DNA of 64,000 nucleotides from Lentzea sp. NEAU-D7 (GTDB lineage: Bacteria > Actinomycetota > Actinomycetes > Mycobacteriales > Pseudonocardiaceae). The DNA is taken from positions 193,089-257,088 of the forward strand of contig NZ_JAPJDL010000005.1 of the NCBI RefSeq assembly GCF_026242055.1, written 5' to 3'. Of the stretch, positions 8,257-18,163 are shown in pieces. The translations under genes were made by a program, and so were the position numbers. Numbering within the stretch: the stretch's first letter is position 1; every line of letters starts with the position of its first letter. The notes beneath the pieces were generated by a model. That model saw only the letters and a program-made list of their open reading frames with translations, searched no databases and had not been told where the DNA came from.

Positions 8257-9168
8257 GTGCGACTCCCCATGGACTTGGCGAAGCCGACGCGACTGATGGT
8301 CGCGCTGGCAGGCTGTGCGCTGGCGGTGCTCCTGAACACCGGAACCGCTGCCGGACAGCCCTCCACGCCGTCCGCCCCCATCTCCACGCCGCCGCCGGAC
8401 AGCGGCGGCAAGGGCGACGAGGTCGTCCAGACGCAGTGGGGGCCGCTCGGACCGGCCGACCGGGACTTCATGAACCGCGTCAAGCAGGCCGGGCTGTGGG
8501 AGAAGCCCGCGGGCGAGAAGGGCAAGGCCAAGCGGGCCGACCAGCCCAAGATCCAAGAGGCCTGCAAGCACCTCATCGAGGGGCACACCCTCCTGGACAA
8601 CGTGGTGAACCGGGCGGGCGTCCTGCTCGGCCACACGTTGCCCGCGGAGGCCTCGGACGAGCAGAAGGGCTGGCTCGCCGAGATGGACGCGGCGAACGGC
8701 GACGAGTTCGACGCCGTCTTCGCCAACCGGCTCCGCGCGGCGCACGGCAAGGTCTACGCCTACGCCGCGCAGATCCGGGCCGGCACCAAGAACGAGCTCA
8801 TCCGCATCCTTTCCACGCAAGCGATGATCACCGTCTTCGACCACATGAAGGTGCTCGAGGAGACCGGTCGCGTCGACTTCGCCGGACTGGAATCGCCACA
8901 GCCGCTCGCGCCCCCGCCGCCCGCGAACGATTCCGGAACTCCGGAACCGACGGGTGACCAGGCGGCCGAGCGGTCGGCGAACCCGACCGACGGCGTGATC
9001 CCGACCGTGCCGCAGGGCACCAGGTTCACCCGCACCGCCGAACAGGGCGTGTTCGGGGACAACAACGGTGTCTTCTTCGGCGCCATCGCGGTGCTCGCGC
9101 TCGCGCTGGTGGGGATGCGAATGATATCCCGATCGAAGAAATCACGGCGGAAATCTCGTTCGTACTAA
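8257..9168 (+). CDS. DUF4142 exported protein with C-terminal membrane anchor
   Basis: 303 residues. A signal peptide (hydrophobic run MVALAGCALAVLLN) is followed by a Pro-rich spacer, a helical DUF4142 domain (about residues 60-215, starting LGPADRDFMNRVKQAGL), another Pro/Ala spacer, a transmembrane helix (GAIAVLALALVGMRMI) and a very basic tail (SRSKKSRRKSRSY). DUF4142 is a ferritin-like helical fold of unknown function. The start could be this GTG or the ATG at 8269; neither has a clear ribosome-binding site. It precedes the DUF1996 gene by 95 bases in the same direction and may act in the same envelope process. Confidence 0.82.
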   Translation: MRLPMDLAKPTRLMVALAGCALAVLLNTGTAAGQPSTPSAPISTPPPDSGGKGDEVVQTQWGPLGPADRDFMNRVKQAGLWEKPAGEKGKAKRADQPKIQEACKHLIEGHTLLDNVVNRAGVLLGHTLPAEASDEQKGWLAEMDAANGDEFDAVFANRLRAAHGKVYAYAAQIRAGTKNELIRILSTQAMITVFDHMKVLEETGRVDFAGLESPQPLAPPPPANDSGTPEPTGDQAAERSANPTDGVIPTVPQGTRFTRTAEQGVFGDNNGVFFGAIAVLALALVGMRMISRSKKSRRKSRSY

Positions 9169-9263
9169 CGCAAACAGCACACCCAGGTTCATCCCGAAGA
9201 TAGCGGCCCCATACCGCCGTCAGCTTCACCATGCCGTTTTATCGGACTACCACGAGGTGGCAA

Positions 9264-10733
9264 ATGGCTATTCACCGGAGGAAATCCACGATCTGGCTCA
9301 CCGCCGCCGCGGCGGCGATGGCCGTGGTCGCGGGCGGTGCCGCGGTGGTGGCCATCAGTTCTTCTGATGGCGCCGCGCTCGCCGACGGTCCGGACAAGAG
9401 CTTGTTCGTCGACATCACCAAGGTGAAGCCGAACGTCAAGAAACCGAAGCCGGAGAACGACGCCACCACAGGCACGTTCACCGTCGACTGCGGCCGGAAC
9501 GAGAACGGGCACTTCAACCCGGACAACTTCATCGCGCAGCCCGGTGTCCGCAACGGTGCCCAGCACCTGCACGACTACGTCGGCAACCTCTCGACGAACG
9601 CGGACTCCAACAACAAGTCGCTGCAGGCTGCGGGCACGACCTGCAAGAACGGTGACAAGTCCGCCTACTTCTGGCCGGTCGTCCGCATCACCGACGAGGA
9701 GCCGGAGGAGGCCGCACCGCCCGCGGAGCAGGCCCCGCCGAAGAAGGACGACAAGGCCCAGCAGGACAAGGACAAGGCGGCCAAGGAAGCTGCCCAGCTC
9801 GAGTGCCCCGACGTCGCGTCGCTGCTGCCCGAGGACGTGCCGGACGCGGCCCAGGCGGAGATCGACCGCGAGCTCGAGAACATCGAGAAGGTGACCGCCG
9901 AGGCCGAGAAGAGGCTCGAGCAGGTCAAGGCCCAGGACCGCGACAACATCATCGTCGGCCCGACGCGCGAGAAGCGCGCCGCGATCCTGAACCGGATGAT
10001 GCTGGCGTTCAGCCGCCAGGGCAAGCAGGCTCCCGACCTGAACCCGGCCGCCGCCTGTGCGGTGCAGGACAAGGCCGCCGGCGAGAAGGGTCTCGACGAC
10101 GGCGGCGAGAACGCCGAGGCCGCCCAGGCCGAGGGCACCGAGGACAAGAAGAACCAGAACAACCCCGAGGAGAACGCGAACAACGAGCTCGAGGGCAACG
10201 AGGGCGAGATCCAGCGCCCCGCCGTCGTCGACCTGACGTTCCGCGGCAGCCCGACCGGCAAGGTCGTCGCGATGCCGAAGTTCCTCCGCGTTCTCTACGG
10301 TGACGCCAAGGCCGGCCAGAACGGCCCGAAGAACGCCAAGGCGTCCTGGACCTGCACGGGCTTCGAGGACAAGGTCCTCATGGACAAGTACCCGATCTGC
10401 CCGCAGGGCTCGAAGGTCAAGCGCGTGCACGACTTCCCGAGCTGCTGGGACGGCAAGAACATCGACTCCGCGAACCACCGCGACCACATCGTGTTCCCCG
10501 ACCAGAACGGCAAGTGCAAGAACGGCTTCAAGGCCGTTCCGCAGCTGCGCATCTCCCTGACCTACAACATCCCGCTCGACGTCCAGAAGGAAGGTCGCTA
10601 CCTGGTCGACTCCTTCCCGGAGGAGGAGCACAACCCGCTCACCGACCACGACGACTTCGCGAACGTGATGTCGCAGAAGATCATGAACCGCCTCGTCAAC
10701 TGCGTCAACACCGGCAAGAAGTGCCGCGAGTGA
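9264..10733 (+). CDS. Exported DUF1996 protein with a charged helical insertion
   Basis: 489 residues. The signal peptide (RRKSTIWLTAAAAAMAVVAGG) leads into a DUF1996 domain split in two: the N-terminal part has HLHDYVGNLSTNA (about residues 95-115) and the C-terminal part has HDFPSCWDGKNID and HRDHIVFP (about 390-415). Between them lies about 200 residues rich in Glu, Lys, Gln and Ala, probably coiled coil (EEPEEAAPPAEQAPPKKDD, then AEAEKRLEQVKAQDRD). DUF1996 is found in fungal WSC proteins and actinomycete secreted proteins; its function is unknown. The ATG at 9264 is preferred over one at 9231 because it has GAGGTGG upstream. The conserved His, Cys and Asp residues suggest a metal-bound or hydrolytic site. 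Confidence 0.85.
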   Translation: MAIHRRKSTIWLTAAAAAMAVVAGGAAVVAISSSDGAALADGPDKSLFVDITKVKPNVKKPKPENDATTGTFTVDCGRNENGHFNPDNFIAQPGVRNGAQHLHDYVGNLSTNADSNNKSLQAAGTTCKNGDKSAYFWPVVRITDEEPEEAAPPAEQAPPKKDDKAQQDKDKAAKEAAQLECPDVASLLPEDVPDAAQAEIDRELENIEKVTAEAEKRLEQVKAQDRDNIIVGPTREKRAAILNRMMLAFSRQGKQAPDLNPAAACAVQDKAAGEKGLDDGGENAEAAQAEGTEDKKNQNNPEENANNELEGNEGEIQRPAVVDLTFRGSPTGKVVAMPKFLRVLYGDAKAGQNGPKNAKASWTCTGFEDKVLMDKYPICPQGSKVKRVHDFPSCWDGKNIDSANHRDHIVFPDQNGKCKNGFKAVPQLRISLTYNIPLDVQKEGRYLVDSFPEEEHNPLTDHDDFANVMSQKIMNRLVNCVNTGKKCRE

Positions 10734-10753
10734 CGCTCTGACCTCGTAGTTCT

Positions 10754-10790
10754 GAAGAGCCCGGTGCCCCTCCCGCGCACCGGGCTCTTC
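10754..10790 (+). terminator. Intrinsic terminator after the DUF1996 gene
   Basis: A 14-base perfect stem (GAAGAGCCCGGTGC at 10754-10767 with GCACCGGGCTCTTC at 10777-10790) and a 9-base loop, 18 bases after the stop. It lacks a U-tract, as is usual in high-GC actinomycetes, and may also stop transcripts from the convergent gene. Confidence 0.8.
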
Positions 10791-10812
10791 GCTGTCCGGC
10801 CACAGTGGAGCG

Positions 10813-11241
10813 TCAGTCCGAGTTGCACCACAGCAGCACGCCGGGCCCGTCCGGCGTGATCACCGGGATCCACGCCTCGTCGGCGTCCCGCATCCGGCTC
10901 TCGTCCAGCCGCAGGACGCTCGGCTCCTCCTCGGACCCGTCGCACGCCCAGTACCCGATCATCGCGACGATCTCGCGCAGCCTGCCCCGCTCGGCGTCCG
11001 ACCAATCGCGGCCCCAGGCGCCCGCACCGCGCAGGTCCCTCTCGAACAGCTCGCGCAGAGCCCTCAGCCCTTCCGGGCCGGACAGCGGCACGAGGAAACC
11101 CTCCACCTGTCCCAGCCAACAGGCGGTTCCTCCGTACTGCTGCTGGTAGACGACCCCGGTCTTCGCCTCGACCACCGTGTGCAGCCAGCCGTCACCGGCG
11201 CTGCCGTCGGGGTCGAGGAAGACGAAGTGCTGAGAGCTCAT
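10813..11241 (-). CDS. DUF6210-like small cytosolic protein
   Basis: 142 residues starting MSSQHFVFLDPDG, acidic and without signal or membrane segment. The blocks VVYQQQYGGTACWLG, GFLVPLSGPEGL, and RDWSDAERGRL resemble DUF6210 proteins of actinomycetes, which have no known role. An in-frame ATG at 11310 would add 23 basic residues unlike the family start, so I prefer 11241. It is convergent with the DUF1996 gene, with the terminator between them, and divergent from the lyase gene at 11386. The family match rests on recall of conserved blocks. Confidence 0.7.
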   Translation of the reverse strand: MSSQHFVFLDPDGSAGDGWLHTVVEAKTGVVYQQQYGGTACWLGQVEGFLVPLSGPEGLRALRELFERDLRGAGAWGRDWSDAERGRLREIVAMIGYWACDGSEEEPSVLRLDESRMRDADEAWIPVITPDGPGVLLWCNSD

Positions 11242-11357
11242 GAACGGCAGCTTCGCGCGCCGAAGCCCCGACTTCCACCGCGATTCCGCCCGGCCGGGCC
11301 GTTCAGCCACGTGAACCGGTTCACCAGCGTGAACGTTGTTCCGGAATGATTGACCCC

Positions 11358-11373
11358 AAAGGTATAGACCACT
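11358..11373. promoter_or_regulatory. dre-like (DasR-type) site 12 bases before the lyase start
   Basis: AAAGGTATAGACCACT agrees with ACTGGTCTAGACCACT at 13 of 16 positions, with an intact right half (TAGACCACT). It lies so close to the start codon that binding would block transcription or initiation. It is weaker than the chitinase site and could be chance. Confidence 0.4.
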
Positions 11374-11385
11374 AACACTGGCCGC

Positions 11386-12549
11386 ATGGTCACCCGTTCC
11401 TGCACGGTCTTGATCGCCCTGCTGGCATCCCTACTGGTCCCGGTCACCGCCCAGGCGGCACCGGCGACGTTCGTCCACCCCGGAGTCGTGGTCTCCCGGC
11501 CGCAGCTCGACTTCATGCGCACCAAGGTCCTGGCCGGCGCCCAGCCGTGGAAGACCGCCTACGACCGCATGATGGCGTCGAAGTACGCCGACCTGAACCG
11601 CACGCCGAAACCGCGGGCCGTCGTGGAGTGCGGGCCCGTCAGCAATCCCAACAACGGCTGCACCGACGAACGCGAGGACGCCCTCGCCGCCTACACGCTG
11701 TCGCTGGCCTGGTACGTCACCCGCGACGCCCGGTACGCGGCCAAGGCCATCCAGATCATGGACGCCTGGTCCGCCACCATCCGCGACCACACCAACTCCA
11801 ACGCCCCGCTGCAGACCGCGTGGTCGGCCAGCAGCTGGCCCAAGGCCGCCGAGATCATGAAGCACGTCTACGGGACGTGGCCGAACAGCGCCCGGTTCGG
11901 CACGATGCTGCGGAACGTCTACCTGCCCGAGATCCAGAACGGCCGCGCGAACACGAACGGCAACTGGGAGCTCAGCATGATGGAGGCGTCGATCGGCATC
12001 GCCGTGTTCCTGGAGGACCGCGCGGCCTACGACAAGGCCGTGAGCATCTTCCGGACGCGCATCCAGGCGTTCATCTACCTGACCACCGACGGGGCGCTGC
12101 CGAAGACGCCGCCGGGCAGCGGCATCGACACCAGGGCCGAGATCATCTCCTACTGGCACAACCAGTCCACGTTCGTCGACGGCCTCACCCAGGAGACCTG
12201 CCGCGACTTCGCCCACACGGCGTACGGGCTCTCCGCCGCCTCGCACCTCGCGGAGACCGCGCGGCACCAGGGCCAGGACATCTGGGGCGAGATCAAGGAC
12301 CGCATGCGGCACGCGTGGGGCCTGCACACCAGGTACCAGAACGGCGAACCCGTGCCGTCGTGGTTGTGCGGCGGCTCCTACAGCCGTGAGCTCGGGCCGA
12401 CGCCGGAGGTCAGCTACAACGCGCTGAACACCCGGCTGGGCATCGCGATGGCGAACACCAAGCTCTACACCGAGTCGAAGCGTCCACACGGGACCGACAA
12501 CCTGTTCATCGCCTGGGAGACGCTGACCCACGCGGCCAACCCCTCCTAG
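11386..12549 (+). CDS. Secreted alginate-lyase-family polysaccharide lyase
   Basis: 387 residues with a Sec signal peptide (hydrophobic IALLASLLVPVTAQA, cleavage near residue 25). The mature protein is an alpha/alpha-toroid of the alginate lyase superfamily (PL5-like): QLDFMRTKVLAGAQPWKTAY, the helix NGNWELSMMEASIGIAVF around residue 195, and SYWHNQSTFVDGLTQETCRD around 260-280 with the His, Tyr and Arg residues that usually form the active site. The substrate may be a uronate polymer, but family relatives also act on other polysaccharides. The GH88 enzyme at 32291 could process its unsaturated products. Preceded by a possible DasR-type operator. Confidence 0.82.
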   Translation: MVTRSCTVLIALLASLLVPVTAQAAPATFVHPGVVVSRPQLDFMRTKVLAGAQPWKTAYDRMMASKYADLNRTPKPRAVVECGPVSNPNNGCTDEREDALAAYTLSLAWYVTRDARYAAKAIQIMDAWSATIRDHTNSNAPLQTAWSASSWPKAAEIMKHVYGTWPNSARFGTMLRNVYLPEIQNGRANTNGNWELSMMEASIGIAVFLEDRAAYDKAVSIFRTRIQAFIYLTTDGALPKTPPGSGIDTRAEIISYWHNQSTFVDGLTQETCRDFAHTAYGLSAASHLAETARHQGQDIWGEIKDRMRHAWGLHTRYQNGEPVPSWLCGGSYSRELGPTPEVSYNALNTRLGIAMANTKLYTESKRPHGTDNLFIAWETLTHAANPS

Positions 12550-12584
12550 AGCCAACCTGTCCTGGGAGCGACTAGCGTGCGCTC

Positions 12585-14273
12585 ATGACCGAGACACCGG
12601 ACGTGAAGCCACGCAGCCGCGACGTGACCGACGGCCTGGAGCGCACCGCCGCGCGCGGCATGCTCCGGGCCGTCGGCATGGGCGACGAGGACTGGGAGAA
12701 GCCGCAGATCGGCGTCGCGTCGTCGTGGAACGAGATCACGCCGTGCAACCTGTCGCTGGACCGCCTCGCGAAGGCGTCCAAGGACGGCGTGCACGCGGCC
12801 GGCGGCTACCCGCTGGAGTTCGGCACGATCTCCGTGTCGGACGGCATCTCGATGGGCCACGAGGGCATGCACTTCTCGCTGGTCTCGCGCGAGGTGATCG
12901 CCGACAGCGTCGAGACCGTCATGCAGGCCGAGCGCCTCGACGGCTCCGTGCTGCTCGCGGGGTGCGACAAGTCGTTGCCCGGCATGCTGATGGCGGCGGC
13001 GCGGCTCGACCTGGCCAGCGTGTTCCTCTACGCGGGGTCGATCCTGCCGGGCCGGGTCACGCTGACCGACGGCACCGAGAAGGAAGTCACGATCATCGAC
13101 GCGTTCGAGGCCGTCGGGGCGTGCTCGCGCGGCCTGATGAGCCGTGAGGACGTCGACCTGATCGAACGCGCGATCTGCCCCGGCGAGGGCGCGTGCGGCG
13201 GCATGTACACCGCGAACACCATGGCGAGCGCGGCCGAGGCGCTGGGCATGTCGCTGCCCGGCAGCGCCGCTCCCCCGGCCACCGACCGGCGCCGCGACGG
13301 GTTCGCGCGCCGCTCCGGCCAGGCCGTGGTCGAGATGCTCCGCAGGGGCATCACGGCGCGGCAGATCATGACGCGCGAGGCGTTCGAGAACGCGATCGCC
13401 GTCGTGATGGCGTTCGGTGGCTCCACCAACGCGGTGCTGCACCTGCTCGCCATCGCGCACGAGGCCGGCGTCGAGCTGTCGCTGGACGACTTCAGCCGCA
13501 TCGGCGCGCGCGTGCCGCACCTAGCCGACGTGAAGCCGTTCGGCCGGCACGTCATGACGGACGTCGACCGCATCGGCGGCGTGCCCGTGGTGATGAAGGC
13601 GCTGCTCGACGCCGGTCTGCTGCACGGCGACTGCCTCACCGTCACCGGCCGCACGGTCGCCGAGAACCTCGCCGACATCGCCCCGCCCGACCCGGACGGC
13701 CTCGTGCTGCGCGCGCTCGACAAGCCCATCCACCACACCGGCGGCATCACGATCCTCAAGGGCTCGCTCGCCCCGGAAGGCGCCGTGGTCAAGTCCGCGG
13801 GCTTCGACTCGGACGTCTTCACCGGCACCGCCCGCGTGTTCGACCGCGAGCGCGCCGCCATGGACGCCCTGGAGGACGGCACCATCACCGCGGGCGACGT
13901 CGTGGTCATCCGCTACGAGGGTCCCAAGGGCGGCCCGGGCATGCGCGAGATGCTCGCGATCACCGCCGCGATCAAGGGCGCGGGCCTCGGCAAGGACGTC
14001 CTGCTGCTCACCGACGGCCGGTTCTCCGGCGGCACGACGGGCCTGTGCGTCGGGCACGTGGCACCGGAGGCCGTCGACGGCGGCCCCATCGCGTTCGTGC
14101 GCGACGGCGACCAGATCACGCTGAACGTCGCCGCCGGGACGCTCGACGTGGACGCGGACCTCGACAGCCGCCGCGAGGGATGGGCTCCGCTGCCTCCGCG
14201 CTACCAGCGCGGGGTGCTCGCCAAGTACGCCAAGCTGGTCGGCTCGGCCTCGCGCGGCGCGGTCTGCGACTAG
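12585..14273 (+). CDS. ilvD: Dihydroxy-acid dehydratase
   Basis: 562 residues, full length. Dehydrates 2,3-dihydroxy-3-methylbutanoate (or pentanoate) to the 2-keto acid in valine, leucine and isoleucine biosynthesis. Visible hallmarks are [17 protein letters not shown] (iron-sulfur Cys near residue 127), [20 protein letters not shown] (second Cys near 203), and the C-terminal active-site block [21 protein letters not shown]. Short form with an Fe-S cluster, typical of actinomycetes. It stands alone between a secreted lyase gene and a stress-protein gene, away from other ilv genes. It begins 35 bases after the lyase stop but has no shared function with it, so an own promoter is likely. Confidence 0.97.
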   Translation: MTETPDVKPRSRDVTDGLERTAARGMLRAVGMGDEDWEKPQIGVASSWNEITPCNLSLDRLAKASKDGVHAAGGYPLEFGTISVSDGISMGHEGMHFSLVSREVIADSVETVMQAERLDGSVLLAGCDKSLPGMLMAAARLDLASVFLYAGSILPGRVTLTDGTEKEVTIIDAFEAVGACSRGLMSREDVDLIERAICPGEGACGGMYTANTMASAAEALGMSLPGSAAPPATDRRRDGFARRSGQAVVEMLRRGITARQIMTREAFENAIAVVMAFGGSTNAVLHLLAIAHEAGVELSLDDFSRIGARVPHLADVKPFGRHVMTDVDRIGGVPVVMKALLDAGLLHGDCLTVTGRTVAENLADIAPPDPDGLVLRALDKPIHHTGGITILKGSLAPEGAVVKSAGFDSDVFTGTARVFDRERAAMDALEDGTITAGDVVVIRYEGPKGGPGMREMLAITAAIKGAGLGKDVLLLTDGRFSGGTTGLCVGHVAPEAVDGGPIAFVRDGDQITLNVAAGTLDVDADLDSRREGWAPLPPRYQRGVLAKYAKLVGSASRGAVCD

Positions 14274-14312
14274 GCCCTCACGTCCCCCACTCGGCTGAAC
14301 CGCCAGGCGGGA

Positions 14313-14341
14313 GCGGGTCACCCGGTCGGAGGGTGACCCGC
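14313..14341 (+). terminator. Hairpin terminator after ilvD
   Basis: Perfect 11-base stem (GCGGGTCACCC at 14313-14323 with GGGTGACCCGC at 14331-14341) and a 7-base loop, about 40 bases after the ilvD stop and before the next gene's ribosome-binding site. Confidence 0.7.
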
Positions 14342-14409
14342 GATCGGCCCCCTTGTCCCGGGTACCTCGCCTGCACAGGCAACCAGACCCAAGGCGGAGG
14401 GACGGCACG

Positions 14410-15192
14410 ATGATCGATCAGACGCACGTTGAGGCTCTGTACGACTGCGACGTGATCGACAACAGGGGCGAGAAGATCGGCTCGGTCAAGCAGATCTGGC
14501 TGGAGGACGGCACCGGCAAGCCCATGTGGGCCGAGGTCCACACCGGACTGTTCGGTCTGCGGCAGAGCTTCGTCCCGATCCAGCAGGGCGAGGTGGCGGG
14601 CGGCGGCATCACCGTCCCCGTGTCCAAGGAGCAGGTGAAGGACGCGCCGAGCGTGCACACCGACGACAACCACATGTCGGACGAGGAGCAGGAAGCGCTC
14701 TACCGGCACTACGGCATGATCCCGCACGCCAAGACCGGTGAGCACGACCGCATCGACGGCAGGCAGGAGCGCAAGCGGGCCGCGATGGAGAACCGCGAGC
14801 AGCCGGCCAGGCACGGCAGGCGGGACGAGGGCGCCGAGGTCACGCTCTCCGAGGAGAAGCTGGACGTCGGTACCCGCAACGTCGAGGCGGGCCGCGTGCG
14901 GCTGGTCAAGCACACGGTGACCGAGCAGCGCAACATCACCGTGCCCGTGACGCACGAGGAGGTCCGGGTCGTCCGCGAGCCCGCCACCGGTCAGCCGGGC
15001 AGGGCGTTCGCCGACGAGCAGGCCGAGGTCACGCTGCACCGCGAGGAACCGGTGGTGCAGAAGCGCGCCGAGGCCACCGAACGGGTCCGGCTGGAGAAGA
15101 ACGCCGTCACCGAGCAGAGGGACGTCAAGGGCGAGGTCCGCAAGGAACGCGTCGAGGTCGAGCGCGACGACGAACCGCGTGGCCGTCGCTGA
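14410..15192 (+). CDS. PRC-barrel and DUF2382 stress-type protein
   Basis: 260 residues, very charged. The N-terminal PRC-barrel (about 1-75) opens with YDCDVIDNRGEKIGSVKQIW; after an acidic linker come two DUF2382 (YsnF/AvaK-type) repeats, about 145-200 and 205-255, recognisable by VTLSEEKLDVGTRNVEAGRV and VTLHREEPVVQKRAEATERV. Such proteins are abundant in actinomycetes and linked to general stress, but their molecular role is unknown. The start is the ATG preceded by GGAGGGA; an upstream in-frame GTG at 14353 lacks this. Single gene with its own terminator. Confidence 0.88.
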   Translation: MIDQTHVEALYDCDVIDNRGEKIGSVKQIWLEDGTGKPMWAEVHTGLFGLRQSFVPIQQGEVAGGGITVPVSKEQVKDAPSVHTDDNHMSDEEQEALYRHYGMIPHAKTGEHDRIDGRQERKRAAMENREQPARHGRRDEGAEVTLSEEKLDVGTRNVEAGRVRLVKHTVTEQRNITVPVTHEEVRVVREPATGQPGRAFADEQAEVTLHREEPVVQKRAEATERVRLEKNAVTEQRDVKGEVRKERVEVERDDEPRGRR

Positions 15193-15203
15193 CCGAACAC
15201 CTG

Positions 15204-15240
15204 ACGAACCGCCCGCCACTTCCGTCGGCGGGCGGTTCGT
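15204..15240 (+). terminator. Strong bidirectional terminator
   Basis: A 14-base perfect stem, ACGAACCGCCCGCC (15204-15217) with GGCGGGCGGTTCGT (15227-15240), followed by CTTTCC. It sits between convergent genes and could terminate both. Confidence 0.85.
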
Positions 15241-15246
15241 CTTTCC

Positions 15247-16845
<1,599 letters not shown>

Positions 16846-16858
16846 TGCTTCTCCCCTT

Positions 16859-16879
16859 CTCTGGAGCGTCGCTCCAGAG
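16859..16879. promoter_or_regulatory. Perfect TetR-type operator between divergent genes
   Basis: A 21-base perfect inverted repeat with one central base: half sites CTCTGGAGCG and CGCTCCAGAG around T. It begins 14 bases upstream of the acyl-CoA synthetase ATG and ends 17 bases before the TetR GTG, so one bound dimer would block both genes. The geometry strongly suggests autoregulation by the adjacent TetR protein; the ligand is probably an acyl-CoA or fatty acid (inference). Confidence 0.8.
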
Positions 16880-16895
16880 CGGTACTCTAACCCTC

Positions 16896-17435
16896 GTGTC
16901 CGACCGACGACAGTCTCTCCTCGACGCGGCGCTCCAGCTCGTCGGCGAAGGCGGCCTCGACGCCGTCACGATCGCGGCACTGACGGAGCGGTCGGGCATG
17001 TCGAACGGCAGCATCTACCACCACTTCGGCAGCCGTGCGGGCGTGTTCGCGCAGCTCTACGCCGACAGCTACGCCCGCTGCGTCGCCGCGATGCTCCCCG
17101 CGCTGAAGACCTCGACGGCCTCCGAGGGCGTGCGCGGCCTGACGTTGAGCTACCTCGACTGGGTCATGGCGAACCCGGACCGGGCGCGCTTCCTCTACGC
17201 CGCACCGGACCACGCCGACCCCGCGGCCAAGACGGCGGAGTTCGCGCCGGTGCTGGCCTGGTTCCTCGACCGGATGGCGTCCGGCGACCTGCGCACCGTG
17301 CCGCCGTGGGCGCTGGAGCCCGTGGCGATGGGGCCGGCGCACGAGTCGGTGCGCCGGTTCCTGCTCGGGGTGTTCGACCTGGCCCAGGCGCGCGAGATCG
17401 TCGCGGACGCCGTGTGGGCCGCGCTGAAGCCCTAG
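16896..17435 (+). CDS. TetR/AcrR-family repressor of the acyl-CoA synthetase
   Basis: 179 residues. The N-terminal helix-turn-helix is DAVTIAALTERSGMSNGSIYHHFGSR (written in part: the recognition helix NGSIYHHFGSR is near residue 40-50), followed by a helical ligand-binding domain. The start is the GTG at 16896 (VSDRRQSLLDAALQLV); an ATG 51 bases upstream would place the start inside the neighbour's start region and overlap the operator. Divergent from the acyl-CoA synthetase with a shared palindrome, so local autoregulation is likely. Confidence 0.9.
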   Translation: MSDRRQSLLDAALQLVGEGGLDAVTIAALTERSGMSNGSIYHHFGSRAGVFAQLYADSYARCVAAMLPALKTSTASEGVRGLTLSYLDWVMANPDRARFLYAAPDHADPAAKTAEFAPVLAWFLDRMASGDLRTVPPWALEPVAMGPAHESVRRFLLGVFDLAQAREIVADAVWAALKP

Positions 17436-17442
17436 CTGGCCC

Positions 17443-17458
17443 TAGAACACACGTTCGA
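17443..17458. promoter_or_regulatory. LexA (SOS) box upstream of the AlkB-type gene
   Basis: TAGAACACACGTTCGA matches the actinobacterial/Bacillus LexA consensus TCGAAC-N4-GTTCGA at 11 of 12 defined positions, with the central GAAC-N4-GTTC intact. It ends 14 bases before the ATG of a DNA-alkylation-repair gene, where a repressor would block transcription. The match is direct; SOS control is inferred. Confidence 0.75.
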
Positions 17459-17472
17459 TTATCCTGCGTTCC

Positions 17473-18081
17473 ATGCGCCAGGGATCACTGTTCGACCTGG
17501 ACGCGGAGCCGGAACTGGCTCCGCTCGCCCCGCGCCGCACCGAGCTCGGCCACGGGGCGTGGATCGACGTCCAGCCCGGCTGGCTCGCGGGCGCCGACGC
17601 GCTGTTCGACCGGCTCGTCGACGAGGTGCCGTGGCGGGCCGAGCGCCGCCAGATGTACGACACCGTGGTCGACGTGCCGCGGCTGCTCTGCTTCTACAGC
17701 GGCGCCCTCCCCTTCGACGTCCTCACCACGGCCCGCGACAGGCTCAGCAGGCACTACCTGGCCGAGCTGAAGGAGCCGTTCACCACCGCCGGCCTCTGCT
17801 ACTACCGCGACGGCCGGGACAGCGTGGCCTGGCACGGCGACACGATCGGCCGCGGCCAGACCGAGGACACGATGGTCGCGATCCTGAGCGTCGGCACGCC
17901 GCGCGCCCTGCTGCTGCGGCCGCGAGGGGGCGGCGAGACGCACAAGTACGCGCTGGGGCACGGCGACCTGCTCGTGATGGGCGGCTCCTGCCAGCGCACC
18001 TGGGAACACGCCGTCCCGAAGACCTCGAAGGTCGTCGGGCCGAGGATCAGCGTCCAGTTCCGCCCGCACGGAGTCCGTTAG
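17473..18081 (+). CDS. AlkB-type 2-oxoglutarate/Fe(II) dioxygenase
   Basis: 202 residues. Removes alkyl groups from damaged nucleic-acid bases by oxidative demethylation. The iron triad is His121 and Asp123 (WHGDTIG) and His179 (WEHAVPK); the 2-oxoglutarate-binding Arg lies in RISVQFR near residue 192. It also shows the YYRDGRDSVAWHGD context typical of bacterial AlkB and human ABH2/3-like proteins. A LexA box just upstream fits induction by DNA damage. Its TAG stop coincides with the first bases of an 85-base palindromic repeat, so the C-terminus ends exactly where that element begins. Confidence 0.92.
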   Translation: MRQGSLFDLDAEPELAPLAPRRTELGHGAWIDVQPGWLAGADALFDRLVDEVPWRAERRQMYDTVVDVPRLLCFYSGALPFDVLTTARDRLSRHYLAELKEPFTTAGLCYYRDGRDSVAWHGDTIGRGQTEDTMVAILSVGTPRALLLRPRGGGETHKYALGHGDLLVMGGSCQRTWEHAVPKTSKVVGPRISVQFRPHGVR

Positions 18082-18163
18082 GTCGTGTCCCGGAAGTTCG
18101 TCCGGTGGCAGGCGCGGGCGAGGGCCCGCTACTGCCGCCCGACGGGACTTCCGGGACACGGCC
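18079..18163. repeat. Palindromic repeat element, copy 1
   Basis: An 85-base element with long imperfect terminal inverted repeats: GTGTCCCGGAAGT at 18085-18097 and ACTTCCGGGACAC at 18147-18159 are perfectly complementary, and the pairing continues inward through CGTCCGGTGGCAG/CTGCCGCCCGACG to a GCGGGC/GCCCGC core. A second copy lies at 27441-27532 with the same outer TAGGTCGTGTCCC and GGACACGGCC ends. The TAG of the AlkB-type gene is its left end, and the dehydrogenase on the other strand reads into it and stops there. It looks like a MITE or REP-type element, and would also form a terminator hairpin. Confidence 0.8.
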
